This document shows, in pieces, positions 1 through 8,767 of a stretch of DNA of 64,000 bases. A program made the position numbers and the translations under genes. The DNA lies in NCBI GenBank assembly GCA_022452285.1, contig JAKUNG010000001.1:354750-418749 (forward strand), written 5' to 3'. This DNA comes from Terriglobia bacterium. Its GTDB lineage: Bacteria; Acidobacteriota; Terriglobia; Versatilivoradales; Versatilivoraceae. The notes beneath the pieces were generated by a model that did not search any database, was not told where the DNA came from, and saw only the letters and a program-made list of their open reading frames with translations. The stretch's first letter is position 1; each line of letters starts with the position of its first letter.

Positions 1-752
1 GAACGGAATTGGAAAAGACCGTGATTCCTGGGAAGTGCAGTTTTTGGATCTGCATCAGATCGAACATCAATCATCCACAGTAAGGTGTCATCCTTTAGCC
101 TATCCAGTCCACGATGAACATAACGTTCATCATAAGTTCCTTCTGAACCTGGCATTTTCATATCTATATTGATCTTGGCAATGCTATTCCATGACTGACC
201 TTCGTCCTGTGAACTCCAAACCTCAGCAGGTCCCCGCTCATCTTTCCCGGTTTTTACCGCCACACAAATAAACGAACCATTGCCCAACACTTTCCATCTT
301 CCTGTTTGAGAAATCGAGTAGCCAGAAGGAGAAGTAATTTCCTTAGCCGTCCAAGTTTCTCCACCATCTGTAGACTTGCACAGTGTTTTATCTTGTCGAA
401 CATAGACATGTCCCTTTAAATTTTGGTCAACTGAAGTTCCAGCTTGGGGGTTCATTGGCTGAGCATGGGGCAGTAATACTTTTTTTACTGGGATCTGAGT
501 AAGTTTATTATCCTTGGCATGCAAAATATATTGAGATCGATGCATTTTTTCCAACGTGTCCTTAGACGGTGGATGAACTCCACCTAACTGTTTTGTCATA
601 ACCGTTGGTTTCGTAATGACCTTCATAAGAGAACCTAGTTCCGTCTCTTTCAATGTTATTTTTTTTGAACTGGTCCCACAGCCTACCATCAGAATTGTGG
701 CAACCAATCCGACCCCAACCAGTCCAGTAAGGTTTTGCTTGTAGATTCTCAT
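1..752 (-). CDS. Asp-box (BNR/sialidase-like) repeat lipoprotein, C-terminus beyond window start
   Basis: Direct reading of the minus strand from ATG at 752 gives an uninterrupted frame to the window edge: MRIYKQNLTGLVGVGLVATILMVGCGTSS... (signal plus lipobox-like MVGC), with two SxDxGxxW Asp-boxes (STDGGETW, SSQDEGQSW). Not in the ORF track because it runs off the edge. Confidence 0.8.
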   Translation of the reverse strand, partial: MRIYKQNLTGLVGVGLVATILMVGCGTSSKKITLKETELGSLMKVITKPTVMTKQLGGVHPPSKDTLEKMHRSQYILHAKDNKLTQIPVKKVLLPHAQPMNPQAGTSVDQNLKGHVYVRQDKTLCKSTDGGETWTAKEITSPSGYSISQTGRWKVLGNGSFICVAVKTGKDERGPAEVWSSQDEGQSWNSIAKINIDMKMPGSEGTYDERYVHRGLDRLKDDTLLWMIDVRSDADPKTALPRNHGLFQFR

Positions 753-834
753 ATTTTTTCTCCAACCTATATGTAGTATAGCTTTTCAGGATAGTTTGAA
801 TAAAAACCTGAGACCCAGCTATCCAAAAACTTAA

Positions 835-1584
835 TTACTGCCTTTCAGCTAAATCGTCTCCAACAGAAATAGCCCGATAACCGTGTTCAATTGTTCTATT
901 CAGAACAGGATCATGTAGTCTACCTAAGAAAAAATCTCCGACACCTTGGGTAGTTTCTTCTGGAAGAGATAATTCCTTAATTGCACTGACGGTAGAATCC
1001 AGAGGATATGGCACTGAACCACAATATAAAAATGAGGGACGTGTCAAAGCCTGTACATGTTCCATTTTTAAAAGATATTCCAAATCAACCAAAGCAGAAG
1101 CAGGACTATCCTGGAAGGGTACTCTATTACCACCCACGGTTACCTCACTAGATATTTTAAGGCTATCCCAGTGATCTTTAATATCACTATAAGCCCAGGC
1201 CACTGAACCAATAGGATGAGGGCACATTTGCTTGGGCTTATCTTGAAATAATGGATCTAATTCCCTGTCACAGTGGTCACTGCCCACTGTAATAAAAATT
1301 TCATCCCTATCAAGGATAGCTACAATTTCAGCTTCACCACCTGTCAACGGTCCTTGCACCTCAAATTCTGCATCCTGTGTCAGAAGGTATCGACCAACAT
1401 GAAAAATTGCAGGATTTGTTTTTGTTCCTGATTCACCTCGAGCTAACATCTCGTCAAGTTCCTGACGCATACCAGCAATGTCTCTGGAAGAAAATCTAGC
1501 ACCGGCAACTGATCCAATTGGTATTGACCGTCTTTCAGTTCTATCTTTTCGTTGAACAATTATTTCTAAAGGGTAAATTCGCAT
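835..1584 (-). CDS. DUF2848 family protein
   Basis: 249 aa ORF; 'FITVGSDHCDRELD' and overall layout resemble DUF2848 proteins. Confidence 0.65.
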   Translation of the reverse strand: MRIYPLEIIVQRKDRTERRSIPIGSVAGARFSSRDIAGMRQELDEMLARGESGTKTNPAIFHVGRYLLTQDAEFEVQGPLTGGEAEIVAILDRDEIFITVGSDHCDRELDPLFQDKPKQMCPHPIGSVAWAYSDIKDHWDSLKISSEVTVGGNRVPFQDSPASALVDLEYLLKMEHVQALTRPSFLYCGSVPYPLDSTVSAIKELSLPEETTQGVGDFFLGRLHDPVLNRTIEHGYRAISVGDDLAERQ

Positions 1585-1640
1585 TTTTCACACCTAAAAA
1601 TTGTATGTATTTAAATAGATTTGATCTCTACACTAAGATT

Positions 1641-2978
1641 TTAAATTAAGGAAGCAATGGGGATCCCCGTAGCATCTCCAATCGAATTAGCCAATTTAAT
1701 CGGCCGTCCCACAGGGGTCATATAGGTTTTTTCCCAATCAATCCCCAACGCCTTGAACAGAGTTGCATAGAGGTCTCCGATGGTCACTTTGCCAGCAGCT
1801 ACCTGTGCTCCACGATCATCGCTAGCACCAATAATTTGACCTCCTTTTATTCCTCCACCCCCCAAAGCCAGTGACCAACAATTAGACCAATGATCTCGCC
1901 CATTAATAGGATTAATGTTAGGAGTTCGTCCAAACTCTCCCATAACCAAAACCACCGTTGACTCCAACAAACCTCGTTGTTCCAAATCTTCTAACAAGGT
2001 TGAAAGCGCTTGGTCCAAAGGAGGACAAAGCTTGTCTCGATGTGCCTCATCATTCTTGCCATGAGAATCCCACTCGTTGTATTTATAACCGGCGGCAGTT
2101 ACAAATCGACATCCATGCTCAACTAGTCTGCGGGCTAATAATACACTCTGACCAAAGCCATGCCGTCCATATGCATCCTTAATTTTTTCATTTTCCTGTG
2201 AAAGATCGAAGGCTTCTTTGACACCAGGAGCAAGAATCATATTGAGTGCCTGTTCGGTAAAAGTATCCATGCTGCTAAAGTCTGCAATCTCTTCTTTCTG
2301 TCGACAAATTTTATCGACAATTTGGAGCAACGACCTCCGATCCTGAATACGTTCAAGTGAAATTTCCTTGGGTAAAGAAAGATCTGGCACAGCAAAATTT
2401 TTGCGATCCGGATCAGGAACAACCATAGGCGCATATTTTGGACCGATAAATGCTGGTCCGAAATACTTCTCATAACCTTTCCAATCTTCATGTCCACCAT
2501 GTCGAACGTAAGCAGGGAGACCATTACGTGGCCCCAGCTCTTTAGCCATGATTGATCCTAAGCTAGGAAACTGCATGGCAGGGTTTGGACGATGTCCAGT
2601 AATGGCATAATGAGCTGCCTCGGGGTGGTCAATTTCTTCGGTATGCATTGATCGAATAATTGATAGCTTGTCCATGTGCTTAGCCACACCAGGTAGCAAC
2701 TCTGAAATTTGAATGCCCTCTACATTAGTAGAGATTGGTTTAAAATTACTGTTGGATTTAGGATCCCAGGTATCTACCTGACTTGGTCCACCTTCTAACC
2801 AAAGTAGGATACAGGACTGGGCCTTAGCTTTTGGAACAGAACCGGTCGCAGCCGTTGCTTCTCGAAACGCTAGGTATTGGCTCAGGTTAAGCCCAAGCAA
2901 ACTTAATCCTCCCACTCTCAAAAAATCTCGCCTCAAGAGGGTTGATACCTGACTACTAAAATAGTGCGATGCTCTCAT
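1641..2978 (-). CDS. DUF1501 domain-containing protein, Tat-exported
   Basis: N-terminal twin-Arg motif LLRRDFLRVGGLSLLGL; WLEGGPSQVDTWDPK, GEFGRTPNIN and GRDHWSNCW motifs typical of DUF1501. Confidence 0.9.
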   Translation of the reverse strand: MRASHYFSSQVSTLLRRDFLRVGGLSLLGLNLSQYLAFREATAATGSVPKAKAQSCILLWLEGGPSQVDTWDPKSNSNFKPISTNVEGIQISELLPGVAKHMDKLSIIRSMHTEEIDHPEAAHYAITGHRPNPAMQFPSLGSIMAKELGPRNGLPAYVRHGGHEDWKGYEKYFGPAFIGPKYAPMVVPDPDRKNFAVPDLSLPKEISLERIQDRRSLLQIVDKICRQKEEIADFSSMDTFTEQALNMILAPGVKEAFDLSQENEKIKDAYGRHGFGQSVLLARRLVEHGCRFVTAAGYKYNEWDSHGKNDEAHRDKLCPPLDQALSTLLEDLEQRGLLESTVVLVMGEFGRTPNINPINGRDHWSNCWSLALGGGGIKGGQIIGASDDRGAQVAAGKVTIGDLYATLFKALGIDWEKTYMTPVGRPIKLANSIGDATGIPIASLI

Positions 2979-3025
2979 GATTTTGCTCCCAATTTAAAAT
3001 CTCTTTTAATTCATTCCTAATTCAA

Positions 3026-5569
3026 TCAGTGAACATAAGCAAATTCCCGAGAAGTAATCAGAGCCCAAACTACATCCTCTAATGCTTTTTGACGAGAGGG
3101 TTGTTGTCTAACCCAACCCACTATTTCTTGATGTTCATTTTGAGTGGGATAACGACAAAGGGAAGATAGATAGAACTCTTCAATAATTTTCATATTAGAT
3201 ATATTCTTCTCAAGCAAACGATCAAGGCGACTACCCTTCCGTGACAATTTTGTAGTATAGGTTGGTCCTGCCAAAAAGTGAAGTGCCTGGCCTAAACTAG
3301 CCTCAACCTTCCTCTGAGGAATCATCTGCCGGTTAGGCCGCCCATAAAGATTTAAAAATCTGGAGGCATACATGTCATTAGACACTAAATTGATGGCCCT
3401 TGTACCTTCTGGCATTGACCCAAATTTTTCACTAACTTCTAGAACTTGGGAAATGGCATCAGACAAAACCTCTGCATCCAATGGTTTTGGATGAAAACGA
3501 GAATAATTAGATCGGTCAATCTTATTACTAACATTTGGCACACTTGAAAGTTGATATGTTTGAGACCTCGTTATTCGTCGCATAAGATGCTTCAAATCAT
3601 AACCGTGCTCTTGAAAATCCTTCGCTAAAACTGCTAAAAGCCTGGGATGGGTAGCAGGGTTTGCCAATTTAAAATCATCGACAGGATCAACAATCCCACG
3701 TCCAAAAAACTGTCCCCAGATTCGATTTACAATCGCTTCTGAAAAATCAGACTGCATGGGATCTGTGATCCAATCCGCTAGTTCAGACCTTGGGTCGGCA
3801 GTTTCATTTTTTTCTATTAGATCTCCATTTAGAAATGCCGGCACAACTATTCGCTTATCTCGAGGATGGATGACAGGTCCTCCCTTACCCATTTTCCCAT
3901 GCCCATTAGGATCATCAAAAATTATGTTGTAAGGGGCCGTAAAAGTATTAATGTCACCAACACGTGTTAACTGACCGTAAAAGGCAGTCATTCCCCAAAA
4001 CTGATTCTGGCTCCAAGGTTCATAGGGATGATTATGGCATTGAGCACAGTCCAAGCGGCGACCTAAAAATACCCGTATTTGTTCGCTCATCATATCCTGT
4101 GGAGTAGGCAGATCACCCCCAATCAGATAGTAGTGAAAATCAGCTCCACCAAATCCTTGAGCTGAAATCCTCTCCCTTGCTATCTCGTCGTATGGTTTGT
4201 TTTGCTCAATTGAAGTTCTAATCCACTCCCAATATAGTCGACTATACTTAGTAAAACCTTGAACAGCCTTACCTACCCTAAAAAGATCAGCAAATCTATA
4301 GGTCCAATAATCTACATACTCAGGAGAACTTAAAAGGGTTTCAATCAGTTTATTTCGCTTATCAGAATCATTATTAGCTAAAAACTCTTTTGTTTTTTCC
4401 GGCGGAGGCAATGTTCCCGTCAAATCTAAGCATATACGTCTAAGGAACTCTACATCATTTGACAAGTCTGAAGGCATAATTCTATATTTTTCTAATTTTC
4501 CAAATATATGGTGATCTATAAAGTTATTTTCAACAAGATTTGGATAAATATGAGTACTCTCTCTAATCACACCAACGGAAATAGTAGTTGCATAACCAGA
4601 GGCTCTAATTATTACAGCTGTCTCACCCAGCTTATTCGCTTGAATCAGGCCAGAATCATTAACTTGCGCTACATCTACATTGTTAGATTCATAGTGCACC
4701 TGATTTGTGACATCTTCGCGGTGACCATCTGCAAGAATAGCAGTAACAAGTAGCTGTTGTTTTCCTTTACTATTCAATAATATTTCACGGGGCAGTACCT
4801 CAAGACGAATGATCCTTGCCGCATTTTTTTCTTCGTCTACACCATAGGATCCACCATCCTGTATCCAGCGGAGAATCGCCTTATAGTCAGCAGACTGCGG
4901 GCTAAAACGTTGACCTCCTCCATGAGGTAATTCAAGAGCAGGTTTTTTTAATAGCAGGCTTTGAAAAGGGTTTTTGAGGTCAATTCTAGACCTAAGGGTT
5001 CCAAGTGGTTCAGGGCTAAGTACTTGATAGGTTCCTCCCTTAATAATCCATCTATAATCATCTTTAGGATAAAGTCCATTTACTGACAATTTAAGACCCC
5101 CTCTACCCTTTACACTGCCATGGCATTCATTGTTATTGCATCCACGTTTGGTAAGAATTCCTCCAATATCTCGGGCAAAACTAAAGGGACGTTTATGGTT
5201 TGTACCCTTTATTTGAATATTAGTTTGAACCGAAAATTTCTGAAATTCTGCCCTTAGAATAAGTGCTCCGTCTTGCAAGGCAACTACTCGATTAGCCCCA
5301 TCCAAACGTGCTATCTTGGGGTTAGAAATGCTAAAATTACCTTGGTGTGTTAGGTCAATCTTCATACCTTCTACAGTCTCCCCAATTAACAAAAATCCCT
5401 GGGAAGCATTAAATCCCCAAAGACTAACCTCGTTGGGCTCAAGCTGGAGAGATTTTATTCTTGTGCCATCAACACCCTCACTTGCTTGATTTAAAACCAT
5501 CAAAACAAAAACTAAGCCCTGAAAAAAAAGGTATATTTGTCGTGTTAAGAAAGAAAGAAAAATTACCAT
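3026..5569 (-). CDS. PSCyt2/PSD1 (DUF1549/DUF1553) domain protein with internal Big_2-like domain
   Basis: 847 aa with signal-like N-terminus; GCNNNECHGS motif, CAQCHNHPYEPWSQNQFW (PSD1 hallmark), FLRRICLDLTGTLPPPE, and an Ig-like segment (RLEVLPREILLNSKGKQQLLVTAILADG...). Confidence 0.9.
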   Translation of the reverse strand: MVIFLSFLTRQIYLFFQGLVFVLMVLNQASEGVDGTRIKSLQLEPNEVSLWGFNASQGFLLIGETVEGMKIDLTHQGNFSISNPKIARLDGANRVVALQDGALILRAEFQKFSVQTNIQIKGTNHKRPFSFARDIGGILTKRGCNNNECHGSVKGRGGLKLSVNGLYPKDDYRWIIKGGTYQVLSPEPLGTLRSRIDLKNPFQSLLLKKPALELPHGGGQRFSPQSADYKAILRWIQDGGSYGVDEEKNAARIIRLEVLPREILLNSKGKQQLLVTAILADGHREDVTNQVHYESNNVDVAQVNDSGLIQANKLGETAVIIRASGYATTISVGVIRESTHIYPNLVENNFIDHHIFGKLEKYRIMPSDLSNDVEFLRRICLDLTGTLPPPEKTKEFLANNDSDKRNKLIETLLSSPEYVDYWTYRFADLFRVGKAVQGFTKYSRLYWEWIRTSIEQNKPYDEIARERISAQGFGGADFHYYLIGGDLPTPQDMMSEQIRVFLGRRLDCAQCHNHPYEPWSQNQFWGMTAFYGQLTRVGDINTFTAPYNIIFDDPNGHGKMGKGGPVIHPRDKRIVVPAFLNGDLIEKNETADPRSELADWITDPMQSDFSEAIVNRIWGQFFGRGIVDPVDDFKLANPATHPRLLAVLAKDFQEHGYDLKHLMRRITRSQTYQLSSVPNVSNKIDRSNYSRFHPKPLDAEVLSDAISQVLEVSEKFGSMPEGTRAINLVSNDMYASRFLNLYGRPNRQMIPQRKVEASLGQALHFLAGPTYTTKLSRKGSRLDRLLEKNISNMKIIEEFYLSSLCRYPTQNEHQEIVGWVRQQPSRQKALEDVVWALITSREFAYVH

Positions 5570-5572
5570 TAG

Positions 5573-7432
5573 TTAACTCTGTTTTACTCTCTCTTCAGAA
5601 CGAATAATCATCATAGGAATTTCCTTTACCAACAGAGATCTACCGAGAACTCCATTCAAAATTGGCTGGGCTATGACCCTAAGCAGATGGGGGGATGGAC
5701 TCTCTGCCAATCTTTTCTCCGTCAAGAAAACAATTGTTACACTTTGACTCAAAGGTATAAATCTCTCCTTCTGACCTTCATCAGGATTGAGTCCCTTAAA
5801 TTCCTTGACCTCAGTTCCAGGAAGAATTCTTACACCTTTAGGCAATCCTTCTACACTAATAGCAACATCACCAGAAAAACCTTCTTCCTGATCAGTCGTC
5901 AACAAAATCTTTTTTGCATGACCAGCAACCAAAGTCAACTGATCAACTTCAGTCTGAATGTCCCCTAAATGAGGAATCTGATTTCTCACCAACAAACGAT
6001 AACGAAAATCTCCATTACCAAAACGTTGAGTTAAATCTTTAATCTGCAAAATATATTTTCCTTCTTGCTCAAAAGTGTAAAGAGTCTTAGGTTCAACTGT
6101 CTTCAGATAAAAAGTGAAACCCCGACTAATCCGTTTGTAAAGATTGCTAAATATTTCTTTGCCCTCACTATTTCTGACATTGAAATGGGGATTAAAAATT
6201 GGAGGAACCGTATTAGGAGTTTCAACCTCAAAGGCTAATTGTTGGCCCCGTTGAGCATGAAATTCATATTGATCGATATCACCAGGATAACTAATCACTC
6301 CTTCAATAATACTCGGAAGCATTAATCTTAAGGGTTGTATTTCTCGCCCGTACTGTTCCATTTCTCTAACAAGAATAGGGGAGGAATTAATAGAGGAATC
6401 ATTACTGTCAGAAAAATCTACACCCTTTACAGGCCCACTTGAACGGGCTGTTCTAAGCCAAAGCTTCTTTAATCTATCTATTGTAAGTACTCTTTCAAAA
6501 GAACGTTCTTTCCAGAAGATAGTGGCATTATCTCGGTCAAGCTTACTGTGCTCTTGTTCAATATTCAGCTGGCTCTGAGGAGTAATGTGTAACTGATAAG
6601 CGTAGTGTGGGCTTCCTTTACCTAGAAAAGAACCTACAGCAACTAGAAATTTACCACTATTATTAAATTTATAATCCAATCTAGGCTGATTACTAATATG
6701 AAATGAAATTGGTTCATCGTTGTAAGCCAGTCTCTTTGTTCGTTTAGAATCAAACCAACTTCCTGTCAACTCATAGAGAGTCAATTCAGGATCCAGAAAA
6801 ACACCATAGGGATCTGCAGTTCTAGCTCGTTTACTAACTGAAGAAAAAACCTCAAATCTTAGTTTTTGATTCCTAGAAACTTCAAAGGAATAGAAATCTA
6901 CTTCTCCATCTTTGGTAATTGTTCCATTAATAACACAAGGGAAAATTACTGGCTGGGCAGTTGTTGCAGTTTGATGAGATTTAGTCTGTTCTTGATGAAC
7001 AGACTTCGAATCAACACGGAATTTTTTAGGATTAGAAATGCCTCGAGGGGAAATCAGGTAAAAGGTGTGGCTACCAACGTCAGTCTTAAGTGGAATCTCC
7101 AGGTTAATTAGCACGCTGTAAAGAATATATTTTTTTGCATTATCATTTCCTGATAATTCGACCGTATCCGTATTATTTGTCAGCTCATTAATCTTTTGGA
7201 TTTTGCCTGTGAGATTACTGTTTGGAAACCAAACTCCCTTGGTTTCATCCAGAAGATAACCCTGAATTTCAACACTCAATTTTGAACCAAGTTTTCCTCC
7301 CAAAGGATGAATAGAAATAAGGCGGGGTTCAGTAAGCCGAGGCTTTGAATCTTGGGCATATAGGGCACTCAAAACCCAGGTGTACCCTAGAAAAGTCATT
7401 GTGACGAGATACATAATTCTTAATGTCGCCAC
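5573..7432 (-). CDS. Secreted protein with pre-peptidase C-terminal (PPC)-like domains
   Basis: 619 aa, signal peptide; repeated 'INGTITKDGEVDFYSFEVSRNQKLRFEVFS' and 'IEGVISYPGDIDQYEFHAQRGQQLAFEVET' PPC-type segments; 3 bp gap to the PSD1 gene. Confidence 0.75.
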   Translation of the reverse strand: MATLRIMYLVTMTFLGYTWVLSALYAQDSKPRLTEPRLISIHPLGGKLGSKLSVEIQGYLLDETKGVWFPNSNLTGKIQKINELTNNTDTVELSGNDNAKKYILYSVLINLEIPLKTDVGSHTFYLISPRGISNPKKFRVDSKSVHQEQTKSHQTATTAQPVIFPCVINGTITKDGEVDFYSFEVSRNQKLRFEVFSSVSKRARTADPYGVFLDPELTLYELTGSWFDSKRTKRLAYNDEPISFHISNQPRLDYKFNNSGKFLVAVGSFLGKGSPHYAYQLHITPQSQLNIEQEHSKLDRDNATIFWKERSFERVLTIDRLKKLWLRTARSSGPVKGVDFSDSNDSSINSSPILVREMEQYGREIQPLRLMLPSIIEGVISYPGDIDQYEFHAQRGQQLAFEVETPNTVPPIFNPHFNVRNSEGKEIFSNLYKRISRGFTFYLKTVEPKTLYTFEQEGKYILQIKDLTQRFGNGDFRYRLLVRNQIPHLGDIQTEVDQLTLVAGHAKKILLTTDQEEGFSGDVAISVEGLPKGVRILPGTEVKEFKGLNPDEGQKERFIPLSQSVTIVFLTEKRLAESPSPHLLRVIAQPILNGVLGRSLLVKEIPMMIIRSEERVKQS

Positions 7433-7488
7433 GGTTTATCTCCCTCTTTATATTTTTTTCTGTTTAACTAAAGTATTTATGTATAAAC

Positions 7489-7517
7489 AATATAGAGAGC
7501 GGTTTATTAATTGTCAA
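7489..7517 (-). promoter_or_regulatory. Sigma70-like promoter for the PPC-PSD1-DUF1501-DUF2848 block
   Basis: Minus strand TTGACA-17 nt-TATATT, about 60 nt upstream of the 7432 start. Confidence 0.6.
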
Positions 7518-7530
7518 TGTTCCCCTATAT

Positions 7531-7556
7531 ATGTCAAACCCGGTCATTTTTGACAT
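7531..7556. promoter_or_regulatory. 8-bp perfect inverted repeat ATGTCAAA-N10-TTTGACAT (operator candidate)
   Basis: Perfect dyad in the divergent intergenic region, immediately upstream of the minus-strand -35 box. Confidence 0.4.
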
Positions 7557-7827
7557 CTTAAGCTTTTATGACTAAGTTTTTGAAAAATAAGAATGGGTAT
7601 ATTATTATTTACTGTCTCATCTTTTGTTTTAGAATGGATTTAGTCTAGATTAAATTTAACTGTTATTAACTTTTATTATGATTGAATCAACTAAACTGAT
7701 TCTATTTAAACAATAGGATCTAATACACCTTTCACCCTTAAAATGAGTCTTTTTCTTGAACATTTTAACAGGTTTAAACTCTAAAACTTTTTTGAACTAC
7801 TTGGCTACTTATATATGTGCATGTTAG

Positions 7828-7850
7828 AGTCCCACCATCAATATGGGACT
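7828..7850 (+). promoter_or_regulatory. Leader hairpin AGTCCCA-N9-TGGGACT upstream of the HbpS-like gene
   Basis: Perfect 7-bp inverted repeat ending about 25 nt before the ATG at 7876. Confidence 0.35.
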
Positions 7851-7875
7851 GATTAAACGAAAACGAGGATAATTG

Positions 7876-8736
7876 ATGAATTTAACCAAAATAGATTTCA
7901 ACCAAACATTTTGTAAAGTAGTTTTAATAACTCTTATCTTTGCTCCGTTGGGTATGTTTGGGCAGAATGAATTTGATACCAAAAAAGTCTGTGAAAATTT
8001 ACCTGACTATTACGAACTGAGTAAGGTTCTTAAAGAAGTTGTTAAAGATCCATCAGGTAATGGTGGATTAGGAAACGATATGTGGGCTACGCTTGTTAAT
8101 CGAGATGGCATCGTTTGTGGAGTGACCTTTTCTGGAGAAGATCGGGAGAGCCAGTGGCCTGGGAGTCGAATTATTTCGGCACAAAAGGCAAACACAGCCA
8201 ATGCTTTTAGTCTTCCTAAAAAAGCAGGGGGTGCACTGCCTGGCCTATCATTGTCTACCGCTAATCTCTATTCTGCCGTTCAATCCGGTGGAAGCTTATT
8301 TGGCTTGCAATTCAGTAACCCCATTAACCTTCGCGTAGGTTACAGAGGTGACCCCAAAGACTACGGAAGTGTTAAGGATCCCATGTCAGGCCGAAAAATA
8401 GGAGGTATTAACGTATTTGGAGGGGGCCTTGCTTTATATGACAAAGACGGAAATCTTCTTGGTGCATTAGGAGTAAGTGGAGACACCTCTTGTACAGATC
8501 ATGTAATCGCATGGAAAATGAGAGACGCTTTAAATCTGGACTACGTTCCTGTAGGTCTAAGTCCAACAGGAGATGACAACATCATCTTTGACATGAAGGT
8601 AGACCCTAGTACCGGTCTTAGTGTAAGTCAAGGAGGGTTTGGTCATCCCCAAAATTGCCCTGGTGCAGAGGTTATGACAATTACAAAAACACTTCCTCAA
8701 TCATTTCCAATTGGGTCCAAAAAAAATAAAAACTAG
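7876..8736 (+). CDS. Secreted GlcG/HbpS (haem-degrading/DUF336)-like protein
   Basis: Signal peptide; INVFGGGLALYDKDGNLLGALGVSGDTSCTDHVIAWKMRDAL matches the GlcG/HbpS C-terminal signature. The track starts at TTG 7873; ATG 7876 follows an AACGAGGA SD. Confidence 0.75.
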   Translation: MNLTKIDFNQTFCKVVLITLIFAPLGMFGQNEFDTKKVCENLPDYYELSKVLKEVVKDPSGNGGLGNDMWATLVNRDGIVCGVTFSGEDRESQWPGSRIISAQKANTANAFSLPKKAGGALPGLSLSTANLYSAVQSGGSLFGLQFSNPINLRVGYRGDPKDYGSVKDPMSGRKIGGINVFGGGLALYDKDGNLLGALGVSGDTSCTDHVIAWKMRDALNLDYVPVGLSPTGDDNIIFDMKVDPSTGLSVSQGGFGHPQNCPGAEVMTITKTLPQSFPIGSKKNKN

Positions 8737-8767
8737 AACCTAACAAGTTATTTATTTTCTTTTCTTT

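Noticed and set aside
562-765. 67 aa minus-strand ORF from the track
   Set aside because: Overlaps the Asp-box lipoprotein gene in another frame; the longer frame has signal peptide and domain motifs.
2237-2524. 95 aa minus-strand ORF
   Set aside because: Alternate frame inside DUF1501; no independent support.
4508-4753. 81 aa plus-strand ORF
   Set aside because: Antisense to the strongly supported PSD1 gene; no recognisable motif.
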